A stretch of DNA of 64,000 bases from Gordionus sp. m RMFG-2023 (Eukaryota; Nematomorpha; Gordioida; Chordodea; Parachordodidae): positions 21,516,846 through 21,580,845 of the forward strand of contig NC_088779.1 in the NCBI RefSeq assembly GCF_954871325.1, in the 5' to 3' direction. A program made the translations under genes and the position numbers. Positions 1 through 12,368 of the stretch are shown here, piece after piece. The notes under the pieces are model-generated. The model worked only from the letters and a program-made list of their open reading frames with translations. It was not told the DNA's origin and searched no databases. Position 1 is the stretch's first letter. Each line of letters starts with the position of its first letter.

Positions 1-86
1 AGGGAAAAGAAAAATATTAATTAGGACAAAAATTTTATTTAATGATCAAAATATTATATACATGTGATATTACATGTATAACTAAC

Positions 87-3000
87 CTTCAATCCTGGCA
101 AGCCTATATTTCCTGCAGGTCCACTAGGGCCAGTTGTTCCCTGTTCTCCTTGTTTACCTTCTGGTCCTTGTTGTCCCTGTAGTCCTGTTATGCCCTGTGG
201 AAAATAAATATATGTAAAAAGTAATTTCTAGGATCCTTTTCTACTATTTATTTAGGTATTGTCCTGTGTAATGATATAGGAAATATAACACCAATATTAT
301 CATATCATTTAATAACTTGCAAATGCTTGTATCTGATTTGAATAGGCATGAAATTTAGTCACAATAATTTAAAACATGATTAAAATTTTAAAAAATGTAT
401 CACTTACTTGTTCTCCTTTGGGTCCAGCTTCTCCTGGGCTACCTCTTCCACCTGGTATTCCCTTTAAATAAATATAATAGACATTATTAGAGGATAGATA
501 GTTATTATATTGTAGAAATTTATACACCGGATAAAAAATTAAAGAAGCTTTATTAAAAGCAATACTGTATATAAGAATATGACGTAAAAAAAGTTCCTAA
601 AAGAGATGACTAAAAAAAAGGAACTCTATAAAATATAAGTAAGTTATTTTTAAAAAAATTGCTAGTTATGAGTTAATTTTTATGTTAAAGGGTTTATTTT
701 GATTATTTTTAATTAGACTTTCTAATTTTACACTAATAACCAACTACATTCAAATATTTTATATTAATAATTATAATTGAGAATTCTGGCACACTACTAA
801 ATTCTTCTAAATTTTATAAAATTTGTAATAATATCTTAAATTCAAATAACAGATTTATTTCGACTTAGATATTATAAATAAGCATATCTGAATGTTCCAT
901 AATGTAGAGCAATCACACTACCAAGAAACTTCGTTAATAATTATCAGTAACAAAAATACTAAAAAAAATATTAAAATTACTTACTTTGATAATTGATCAT
1001 TCTGTAAGATTTTATGCTTATAATTCTTTCTTTTTATAATTAAATTTTTTAATAAAGAAATAAAGCATATAAGATCAAAATTTAAATATAATTATAATAG
1101 TAAATCTATAGGCTAAATTTTTAATGACCTCATAAAATTTTAGGCATCAAGTCTGCTGAGGAACTTGATGTATATTTAACAAAAAAGTGTACAATTAATC
1201 CCCATCTCCTTTGATGTCTTTATAGAGCTCAGAAAACGGATGGCGGTATCATCCCCATTGCAACGAGCTCGATAATAAGCAGGATTCTTGCAAAATAATA
1301 AGAAATATGGACAATGCTCAGAAATCTGTGGGGTAATCATTAATTTTCTTAGAGACTGTGTCAAATAGAAAATCTGATCAAAGATTCCTGGCCCCATATG
1401 TATTCTCCCCATTACATATATTCGAAATATGCTAAATTACTAAAAAATAATTGGAAATCTGATAAATGATTCTCCTCCGTACTCAGCAAAAATTATATCA
1501 ACTTGGTTCCAAAATAAAAAGTGAATCTAAGGCTGCCTTCTTAGTCAAATATTTTTGGAATGCATTGAAAACACATACTAACTTAAACTCGATTTTAAGA
1601 ACACTCATGTTTCTTCCTTATTTGCCAAATATTCTAATTTCTTTTTTATTAGCAGTTATCCTCAATCTTCCATGTTTATAATATAATCAAGATCCAATTA
1701 AATCTGAACAAAGCATTTAACAGAGATCTCTAATCCTCCTTTCATCTTGCATTGGCATTTCGAAAATAATAAACAAAGTCCACCTTCTCCGCTTAGATCC
1801 TAAAGTTTGTCTACAAACTCCTTAAGGTTTTTAAAACATTGTTCATTGTCTCATACCGGACATCGATGAATATGACAATGTTTTGCAAACACCCCATTTC
1901 CTTAGAATCTCTCATTCTGGGTGATTATAAATAACCTTAACTCATTTAGGAACTCTTAAGCTGCCCTAATACTGTAAATATCATAAATTTGTTCTCGGCT
2001 AGTCCTGGCACAAAAAGTTCGGGATAAGGTTTAGGACAAGTTGGAGAAGAGAATTTCCAATGAACTAAATGTTCACGTGATAAAATAACTGAAAAATCTC
2101 GCCAACTTTAAATTTGCAAATCTTGATAGCAGTTAAGAATGGATTAAAGTCATCCCCTGCCATAACAATATTTGCACAGAATGTGTCATATTTGCTTATA
2201 CTGTACCAATATACTGCAAATTCTCAAATGGCTTTCTTTTTCGATAAATAAAACAAACCATTACCACTTTCTTTCTAGCTCCAAAACCCATTGTTTTAAA
2301 CACATTAAATGGGAAAAGACAAATAATTTAGCCTTTCATATTTTAGAAGGAAATGAGGGACATGTCATGGGGCTAAACCTCTATTAGTATAATTGTGAAA
2401 TAAAATTTAAATGAGAAGTACATTTAACAACAAAAAATATATTCAATATTGGACAACATCTTTTTTGTTCCAGTGGCCACATGGATAATAGGCATCTTTA
2501 GACCACAAGGTTCTTTCCTTCCTAGAGAGACTTAGTTCAAAGAATGAGGCGTTTTCTTTCTATCAGAAAGTATTTTACCTTGGCCAAAACATCGAAATCT
2601 ATAGACTATATATTTTTCATCAAAGCTCGGCTCAAATGTAGCCATTAAATTTTTTAAATTATTTAGGCAATCTTCCATTTAAAAAAGAAGTATTTCATCA
2701 TTGCTTTTTGTTCTAATTGAACGAAAAAAATCAATCTGATTAGTTAAGTTAACTTTAGTTATTATAAAAAATTCAAAATGTTTACGATAATTCCAGGAGT
2801 TCCTGGTAATCCCTTTTCTCCGATCAAACCTTGTTCTCCCTAAAATAAAACAATATAAAATTATGAAATAAACATATTTTATAGAATTAATAAAACTAAA
2901 TTATAAATTTTTTTAAGATTAATATTCAAAAATTAACAATTAAAATTATTTGGGTGATTAATTATTATAATTAGATATAAAAAGGAATTAATAAAAAATT

Positions 3001-4462
3001 TTTAACTTTTTGGCCTTCAGGTCCAGCACTTCCAATCGCTCCCCTTATACCTTGAGGACCACCTGGTCCTCTAGCCCCCCTTTCGCCAGGTGCACCTCTA
3101 TCTCCCTATAAAATTATATTTGTAAATAAAATGACATCATTCATTCATCTTAGATTTCTATTTATGTATATATATTTTTTAAAATAAATTAATATAAAAA
3201 CAATATAAAAATTAAAATATTAGTTGTATATTTTTAATGCCTTAAGAGATAATTAATTCAAAAATTAAGAAAATTATTTATTAATATAAAATTCATATTT
3301 ATAATTACCCTAGGTCCGGCGGGTCCAACTTCTCCTCTTTCGCCCTGTTGTCCAGGATCCCCAGATTTTCCTTGGCTTCCAACTATACCAGGCAACCCCT
3401 GTAGACCTTGAAAACCTTGTGCTCCTATCAAACCAGGAGTTCCTCTTGGACCGGTTTCCCCCTTTTTTAAAAAAATATTTATACATGAAGAATTTTAAAA
3501 AAAACAAGTTATTTTTAACAAATTGGAAAAATAAAAATCTAATAATATCTAAGATATTGGCTTATTCTGCCCGCCCTAACCTCCTTCGCGCTAAGCTTGT
3601 AGTAAATTATGAAATATATAGTGAAACATTAAGACATAAGTTTCGTAAATTTGAAAGATTATCGATCTCCTTTTCATGATACAATAATTCTTCCTTCTTT
3701 TAATCATGAATATAATTTATTTTTAAAATACAAATCTAATCATATTTAGTTGAACTATGATATAATATTTACATGTGGTCCGGGGAGTCCAATAGGTCCG
3801 ATAGTGCCATCTTTTCCATTCTCGCCTTTAGGTCCCGTAGGACCAATCGATCCGTGCAATCCATCATGGCCTGGTAATCCCTTTGAGAAAATGTGTTTTG
3901 CATTTTGTTGTAACAAAAAAAAACTAAAATAATAGTTCTAGTGCTCTGGCCTATTCCATTCTCTAGTTAAATATTACTAAATGTAAGTATAAATCTAAAG
4001 GTAGATATGTCAATATTCGAATGGTGTAAAAATAAAATTAAACATACCGTTGTTCCCCTAGGTCCACTTGGCCCAATCATTCCTGGCAATCCTTGCAATC
4101 CTCTAGCACCTGCTTCACCTGGCTTGCCATCTTCTCCTCTTGACCCCTGATGATAGTTTTATACTTTCATTATATGATATTTATTTTACTTGAAAAAATA
4201 ATTTAAGTATGTAATTAGTTCTTTAGTTACAGAGATGCATTAGCTGTTAGGCTCAATATTTAAAAAAATTTAGGATAAACTTGTTTAATAATAATTTAAT
4301 TTGAAAATATAAAAGAATAATGGCTATTTAAAATTATTTGTATGTTCAAAAAATATTTTTTATCTTACTGGTAGTCCTTGTTTTCCTATTCTACCTTCAG
4401 GTCCTTGATTTCCGGGTAGTCCCTATGTATATAAGGATAATTTAGTTTTAATTAATGTTTAA

Positions 4463-4534
<72 letters not shown>

Positions 4535-7500
4535 ATATAATTTGTATACAAAATTAGTTACTCTAAATCCTCTTGGTCCAGATTTTCCTTGAATACCTCG
4601 ATCACCCTAAAAAATGAGATATATATAAAAATTTATTTCCAACGTTAATATAATAAAATATAATATTGCCTTTTTATAAATCTAACGTTTCTTTTTAAAA
4701 AAAAATCACTTTTCCCATTAATTATAGCATATGATTAAATGTTATATTTAAAGTTATTGAATTTTTTAAAGATGCTTGGAATAAATGGGATATCAGAAAC
4801 CTGCAGGCCCTACTCTGAACGGCCTAAACGGTTTATAAAATAGTATGATTTGAGCCAGGTTTAAATATTTCCGAGCCCTAAATATTACTTTAAAAAAAAC
4901 CAGGATCGGGCCAAAAATAATTTTGTTTTAAAATTCGGGATAAGCCTAAAAATTTGACTTATGAAAGTCTCTGACATATATTATATATATTTTATACAAT
5001 GATTTATAGCTTAAAATTACTATAAATTTGTTTATTGAAATATTCCAAGAAAATGAGATAACTTTAGGATATAAATATAATTTACAAAAGTTAGTTATAA
5101 TAAAAAACATTTCTTAAGGAAAGTATAATGCTATAATTTATTTCATTTTAAATATACCGTCGGTCCTTTACCCCCGGTCAGACCAATTAGCCCCCTTTCT
5201 CCCTGTAGACCTCTTGGACCACCAGGTCCTGTTAACCCGGGTAAACCTAAATCTCCTGGTAGACCCTTGATTTTATATAAAAAGAATATAGAATCAATTT
5301 TATCATTCATGCAGAAATAGATTTAAAATGTTTTGATTTTTAAGTATTTATTAATTTTGTAACTAATTGAATAAACCGATCTTTTCTGTTCTACATATAC
5401 TATTAAACCCGTAAAAAACGAAATTTTCCAAAAATGTAAAACCCATAACAAATTTAAATATGTATGTCTATTATTTTTATTGATACTGGTTTAACTAAAA
5501 TTAAATACCCTATCTCCTCCTGGTCCTTGTAACCCAGGCGTGCCGGGCAAACCACGTTGTCCCTGAATGTAATAATAGGAAAATTATTATTTTTATATAA
5601 TACACAATGAGTGTCTATCTCTATATCTTATTTTAATTATTTAAATCATGATCTATACAACACAGATTTTTTTAAGTAAAATTATCTAAATTTTAAGAGA
5701 AATGTAATCTGTAATCATTCTACTATTCGAGTGATAATTATTTAAAAGAATAATTTTAGAAAAAAAATTTTATAATGATAAATTTTTAATACTCTAGGCC
5801 CAGTTTCACCGGCAGGTCCAGTTAGCCCCGTCTCTCCAGGTACTCCAGGTAAACCCTTTGTTCCTGCTTCCCCTCGGACTCCTGGCTCTCCTTGAATTCC
5901 CTAGATATATAAGATTTTATTTATAATTATATAATATCAAAAAAATAAAATAGTGTATTACCAGTTTTGGATTAAAAAATTTTCTATTTTTACACCAAAA
6001 ATAACTCATTTAAAAAAAATTAATCACCTGTTCTCCTTTTTTCCCGGAAGGACCTTCCTTTCCTTGTGCTCCATGTGGCCCTCTAAGTCCTACCAGACCA
6101 GGAAACCCTATAGGTCCAGTTTGACCCTATAAAAAATATAAATCTTAGTATAATTATAGGTTGATTTTATGCATTTTTTTCTAATAAATTTGGTTACCGA
6201 ATTGAGGTTTAAAAATATTTTCAAAATATTAATTCTAATTTTTAATTTCGATGATAAAATATTAAATAGATATAATATTGGAATAACTTACGTCTGCTCC
6301 CTTTTCGCCGGGTAATCCATCAGATCCAACTCTTCCCTATATTCATGCATACATGTTATTTTTATAAAATTTAATTTTGTTATAGATATTTTATTGTTTA
6401 AATAATTAATTAAGAAAGCTCCATATTTAATAACGAAACATTTATGAAATAGATAATTTTTTTCGCTCTTATTACAGCTGGGCCAGCGTCTCCGGGTAGA
6501 CCAGGTTCTCCGTTGATTCCTCTCGGTCCTTGCAATCCTACACTTCCTTTAGGACCACTTGGTCCGCAATCACCCTAAAATTATAATAATTTAATTTTAA
6601 GTTTTAAAAAATAATAATAAAAATAGATAATATTTTAAAAGATTTATTAAATTTCCAAAATAAAAATGTATTTTAAAAAATTCAAAATAAAAAACAGATA
6701 TACATGTATGTGATTATAGGAAAAAAAGTTAATTCTAATATCAAACTTTATATTATTAAATATTTTATATTTTAATTACCTTGGCGCCTGCCGAACCAGG
6801 AAATCCAGGTAATCCAGAAGGGCCGATTGCACCCTTTATTATAAATATAATATTGATTTGATAATTGCATAATAATATTTATAGAAAATAGATTCTAATT
6901 ATTTTAATGCTACTAATTAAATTAGATATATAAAGAAAAACAGTTGGCTACTTACAGGAGATCCTTGAGGGCCTTGTATTCCTTCCACGCCTCTTAAACC
7001 CTTTCAAATATCATAATAAATTATTTCAATGTATATTATATATGTTAGGTAATTGCTCTATTATTTAGTCTTTTTATCATCTCAGTCTCGAGGTTTTAAA
7101 AAAAATAAAATTTCAAGCTTGAAAAAATCATTTAATGCTTGTAGGATTTTGGCACACATAGACAATTTTTAATTCTTACCTAGCTATATTTACAATATGA
7201 AGATGAAATAAATTTAAAGCAAAATAAAGTTAGCTAATAAAAACCTGTATTAGTAGATATCAACCTATCTAAAATTAAATATTGCTTAACCAAATGTCCT
7301 TTAAAAGAATAGGCAATCACGTATTTTATCTAATCATATTATAATAATACACTTACAGCTGGTCCTGATGGGCCTTCCTTGCCTCTTTCACCTGCCGGAC
7401 CTCTAGGACCCTATAAAAATATTATTTTAATAAATTAAGGAACTATATTAAGAATATTTTGTCGTTACATTGATTTAAAATATTAATCATTTTTCTTGTA

Positions 7501-10500
7501 AATTTTTTTTTTCTCAATCGAATTTTTCAAAAATTGATAATAAAATACTTAATTCCCCATAATTAATGAATAAATTCTTTAAAAAAAGAGTAAATAACAA
7601 TATAATTATAACTAGAATATTTTTAAAATAAATGATTTACCGTAGGACCTTGTAGACCTATTTCTCCTCTGAGGCCGATTTCTCCCTATTTACAATATAA
7701 GAAGAAAAATAATAAAATTTATTAGTTCTTTTTTTGCTTAATCAACCTATTTATTCTCTATTCCAAAATTTTAAATTTAACCATGGATTCAAACCCATTT
7801 TCATTCTTACCGAGTTCAGATGGAAAATGAGTTCGGATGAGCGTCTTTAAACGGCCCGTTCAAAATTTTAGCCAAAAAAATGTTAGGCAAGCCCTCCGAT
7901 TTGGCAAATAGAGGTCCAAATCTTTCTGCCATAACATAAATGAGCAAAATCTTCAGGCTAAAATTGACCCAAATTGGATTTTTTTAACACTACTAGTTCT
8001 GAGTGAGCTGGAAGTAAGTGATAAATTAATTTTTAAAAAAATTGTTTATTTTTTTTATCAAAAAACTAAATTTATTATAATCTTTTTACGCAGGAATGTA
8101 TAATAATATTCCATTAAATAGGCTACTTTAAATCTATCTCTATGAAAATAGTATATTATATTTATACCATATATTCAAAGACTGGTATGTCGTATAGTTA
8201 TCCTAAAAGGTTCAGGTTTGGTTATGGCTCAGCTGCTTAAAAAGATTCTGGTTTTTAATATATGGGTTTTTTTAATATTTGTAATATTTATTCAAAATTA
8301 GTCTTAAAAAATGACAATATAGAAAGCCACAAAAAAAGCGTGAACTTGTTTTATTGAGAAAATATACAGTACACACCCTATAACAAAGTGTAATTAATAT
8401 TTATAATTAATCAGTAAAGATAAAACGTATACGGCTATGAAAATACCAGAACGTTCATGATTAAAGCTAGCAAGCCAAAATCTGAGTGTTTCTAAATCAA
8501 TTTAAAAAATTTTAATCGTGTGCTTGCTTATTGGTTACATTATTTTGAACAATTTCTACCAGCGATAAGCGCTTGCAGTAAACTAGGCCTAGAATTCCAA
8601 ATCCATAAGTCCATAATATTTAATAAAATAATATTTGATTTGATATTAAAATTGTAGAGCATTTTAGTCAACCACTTTTAAATAATGAAAATTATTTTAT
8701 CACGAAAACTACATTCAATTATTATATCTAAATTTTATATAATCAAGCAACAAATTAACAAAATATTTTAAAATGCTACAATAAAAATTTTTTTTGGTGA
8801 ATGTTAAAAATTACCATTATAAAATTTAAAAATCAACAGGAATTATCAAACACATGAATCACAATTTATATACAAAACGTTTTTAACCGGTTTAGAGAAA
8901 TTATTAGGTTTTATTCGCGCCTTTTAGAGATTTGGCATCAATGTTTGGTTATGGTTCAGAAAATTATGAGGTTCATTTCATAAAGGTTCGATTCGGTTTG
9001 CATAAATGAAATCTAAGCTAATTAGTTATTATCTGCAACAAATAATATTAAAGAATTATTGTTATTAAAATTAATATGGGAGGAAATGGCACATTTTGAA
9101 TTCGCAACTTGTCATTAAAGAGGAAAATTAAAATCTTGGAGGAAATAAGATAGTCACGAATTGTAATATATATGTTTTCCTTTGGCATATTTATACCTTT
9201 TTTAAAAATTTAAACCAAACCTTCGTTTTTTCTTTAATTATTCAGTTTCAAAGCCAACTTAAAAATGGGTTCAGATTTAAAACTGGCTTAACCGAGTTTG
9301 GGCTTTTCTCAAACCATCTGATTGGGATATTGGAAATGGATAAAAATTAAAAATATTTCTAAATGATATATAACGCCAAAGCATAAAAATAAATTGCCTA
9401 TTTTTTTTATTATTAAATAAATTGCCTATTTTTTTTATTATTAACCCAAAAGTAAAATAACGCCTCAAAGAGTACTTATGTAGATATAATATCTATAATT
9501 AATACTTTTGTGTAACACATATACATAAAATAAAAATATCAAGTACCTAAAGGTTTCGACTATAATAAATAATTCTCGTATATATGTTTTGTATACATTA
9601 AATTTCTACATGATAAATATTTTTCTTATTTGACCAAACTAAACGTTGAACTTTGTTTAAAAAAATTATGGACTATTTAAGAATTTAGAAGGATTTTGGT
9701 TGTAATGGATATATAATTTCAAATGTATATAAGCATTAATTGAATTGTTAAATAGTTAATTTGTTAAGAATTTTTTTAAAAAAAACAATGCTGAAAGAAC
9801 GGGTTTGTTATGACTTCTGACTTAGTATGTTGACTTTTTTGTTGGAATTGACAAAATTTAAAGAATATTTAAAACTCAACAAAATGCTTGAACAAAAAAA
9901 TTTTTATCAATTGTGTTGAGAATTTATTATTTGTTTAGTTGATACATTAAAAAAACAACATACAGATTAGTGAAGTAACTTATTTTGCTCTTAGAATGTG
10001 TTGTGTGTCTTAGGTGATTAAAGCTTTAATCACAGCCAAGAAAGACCTTAATAAATATATTATTTTAGGTTAGGGTATGGTTTTTATTTTGAATATGGAG
10101 TCATGAAAATTTATAAAAAATTAAATTCATTAGAATCTATTGGGTATGCGGGTATTTGAATTTTATGTGTATTTTTGAATAGCTTCACGATGAGTGGAAA
10201 TCTCTCCCAAAAATAAGATTTTCTAAAGATTTCTTATCTTCCAAAAACTATGCTTAGCGGATAAGCAGTTGCCTATTTCACGCCGTAATATAGACAGAGT
10301 TATAGATAATTGAATTAAATAAATTATAGCATTCAGGTATAGATCTTTATGAAAATTAAAGTAGTAAAAAAAATACTCTCAAATCTCACTATTTATTTAT
10401 GATGGATATTATCTTTATGAGAATAAATGATTATTAGTGGGGCTTTGATCAAGGAAAATTAGCTGCTTTCGTGTTGAGATTAGGAGATAGATTAATATCC

Positions 10501-12368
10501 GTAAAGATGATCGAAACAATTTTTTGAAAGATGATAAAAGTATTATTTGTAAATCTAAATTAAAATTTATTTTTAGTCTTGATAGCATATTATAATACTA
10601 ATATTTCGGGTTATTAGCATTTTTTAATGGAGAACTCTCAACTGATCCTATATTAATCATCCCTCTCGCTTAAAGCCCCACAATTGATATTGTAAAATTC
10701 CAATTTTCTGAAAAATATTTTGTGTGATTTTATTTGTAAAATAATTATGGTAATCTGGCAAAGAAATGTTATTATAACATCTGCATCGTTGGGGCGTTGT
10801 CTTGCAATAGTTTTAAAATCATAGAATGATATTTTTTCTTATTAAATTATCAAATGGAAAAAAAAACTAATTTTTCAAGAAGAAATTTTTTCATCAGAAA
10901 TTTTTTACCAAGATAACACGCAATAATCATCTATTATACTACTGTTGATAGGAATAGACGTTTGTTATTTTGAAAAAAAAAAATTAAAATAAATCATAAT
11001 TTTTTTTAGAAAATATATATATTTTAAAAATTAAATTTATTTTAGATAATTATTTTTATGAAAAAGAAATCATTATATAAAATTATTCGCATGTACGCAC
11101 ATGTATGAGACTTTATAAGTTGCGGGAAGAAAGTTCACTCCCCCTACCCCCTCATCAATATAAAGAAAGCAATTAAATGGTGTTTTTTTCAAAAAAAAAA
11201 TGTTACCCTATCTCCTGGTTCGCCTTTATCTCCTTTGGGTCCATCTGGACCTGTAAATCCCTTTAAATTATTTTTATTTAAGTAAAAGAATGAATAAATA
11301 AATGAATGAATAAATAAATAAATGAGTGAAAAAAAAAATGTTAAATAGCGGAAAAAGAATATATATATTCTTAAATAAACCATATGTCCTTTCGATCCAG
11401 GGAATCCGGGTAATCCAGGAGCTCCTCTAGGTCCCTACGTATTTTATATAAATTAATTTTTAAAAAATTAAATCGAGTTTAAGAATTTAAATAATAATTT
11501 ATTTATTAATGAATTGTTTTAAATTATATTTTAAATAATAAAATAGTATATTTTTGTAAAAATATAAATAAATCATACTAATGGTCCCGGTTCTCCTCTA
11601 GGTCCAGTTTCACCATCTCTGCCAGGAACACCCTGAAAATATAGATAAGATTTGTTTTAAATGCGAGCTCATATATTTATTCGACCATTAAGGCAATTAC
11701 TAATAATTCTAAATTAGTCTAATCCTCTGTCATATATCTAATCCTATATATTGTATATGTTGGCCAATATATATAATTTTAAATCTAATTAATCGACTCA
11801 AAAATAACAAAAATTTTATTGACATAGAGCTTAAAAATTCCCGCAAAAAATTAATAATACAATATTTTTTTTGTTCTAAAATTACGATCCAATTTTAATT
11901 ACATCTTTTCCAGGTATTCCAGATATGCCTTGGGATCCTGGCATTCCTGGTGGTCCCTAAAAAAATAGTTTTAATTTTTATACATAAATAAATAAAACAA
12001 ATTGTATAAATGTAAATGAAGCATCCATAAAATAATTCATCAATTGTCCCTCTAGGTCACTGCATAGAGCTATCTTGAATTAAATCATGATTGTGAAATT
12101 CGATTTGAATGGTCATTTACATATTACTATGCTATCATATGGCAATCGATATGGTATAATAAAAAAAAATAACATAAATAATTTATTACCAATGGCCCAG
12201 GATCGCCAGTTTCTCCTCTTGGTCCTTGCAAACCTTGGCCTCCCTAAGTTAAAAAAAATATATAACATAAATTTGAAATCGTTTAATTTTGAATAAAATA
12301 ATATATATAAACTAAATATTTACAGGTAATCCAGTGTGTCCACTTGTTCCTCTAGGACCGGGCGGACC
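87..12368 (-). CDS. collagen exons 9-33: main triple helix (600 residues seen)
   Basis: 25 phase-0 exons, in transcript order with sizes: 12324-12368 (45), 12190-12243 (54), 11903-11956 (54), 11579-11632 (54), 11381-11434 (54), 11207-11260 (54), 7641-7685 (45), 7357-7410 (54), 6956-7000 (45), 6780-6833 (54), 6476-6574 (99), 6292-6336 (45), 6028-6126 (99), 5793-5900 (108), 5509-5562 (54), 5158-5265 (108), 4562-4606 (45), 4369-4422 (54), 4048-4146 (99), 3773-3880 (108), 3309-3461 (153), 3007-3105 (99), 2786-2839 (54), 408-461 (54), 87-194 (108). They encode 200 unbroken Gly-X-Y triplets, about 60% of the roughly 1014-residue helix usual in fibrillar collagens. One Cys occurs (GDC, exon 6476-6574). 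The donor of exon 11381-11434 (GTTTAT) is weak. Confidence 0.93.

Noticed and set aside
3419-3932. Plus-strand open frames overlapping collagen exons (3419-3679, 3750-3932)
   Set aside because: They are antisense shadows of Gly-X-Y exons; Gly/Pro codons read backwards give Pro/Gly-rich frames without start context or extension.
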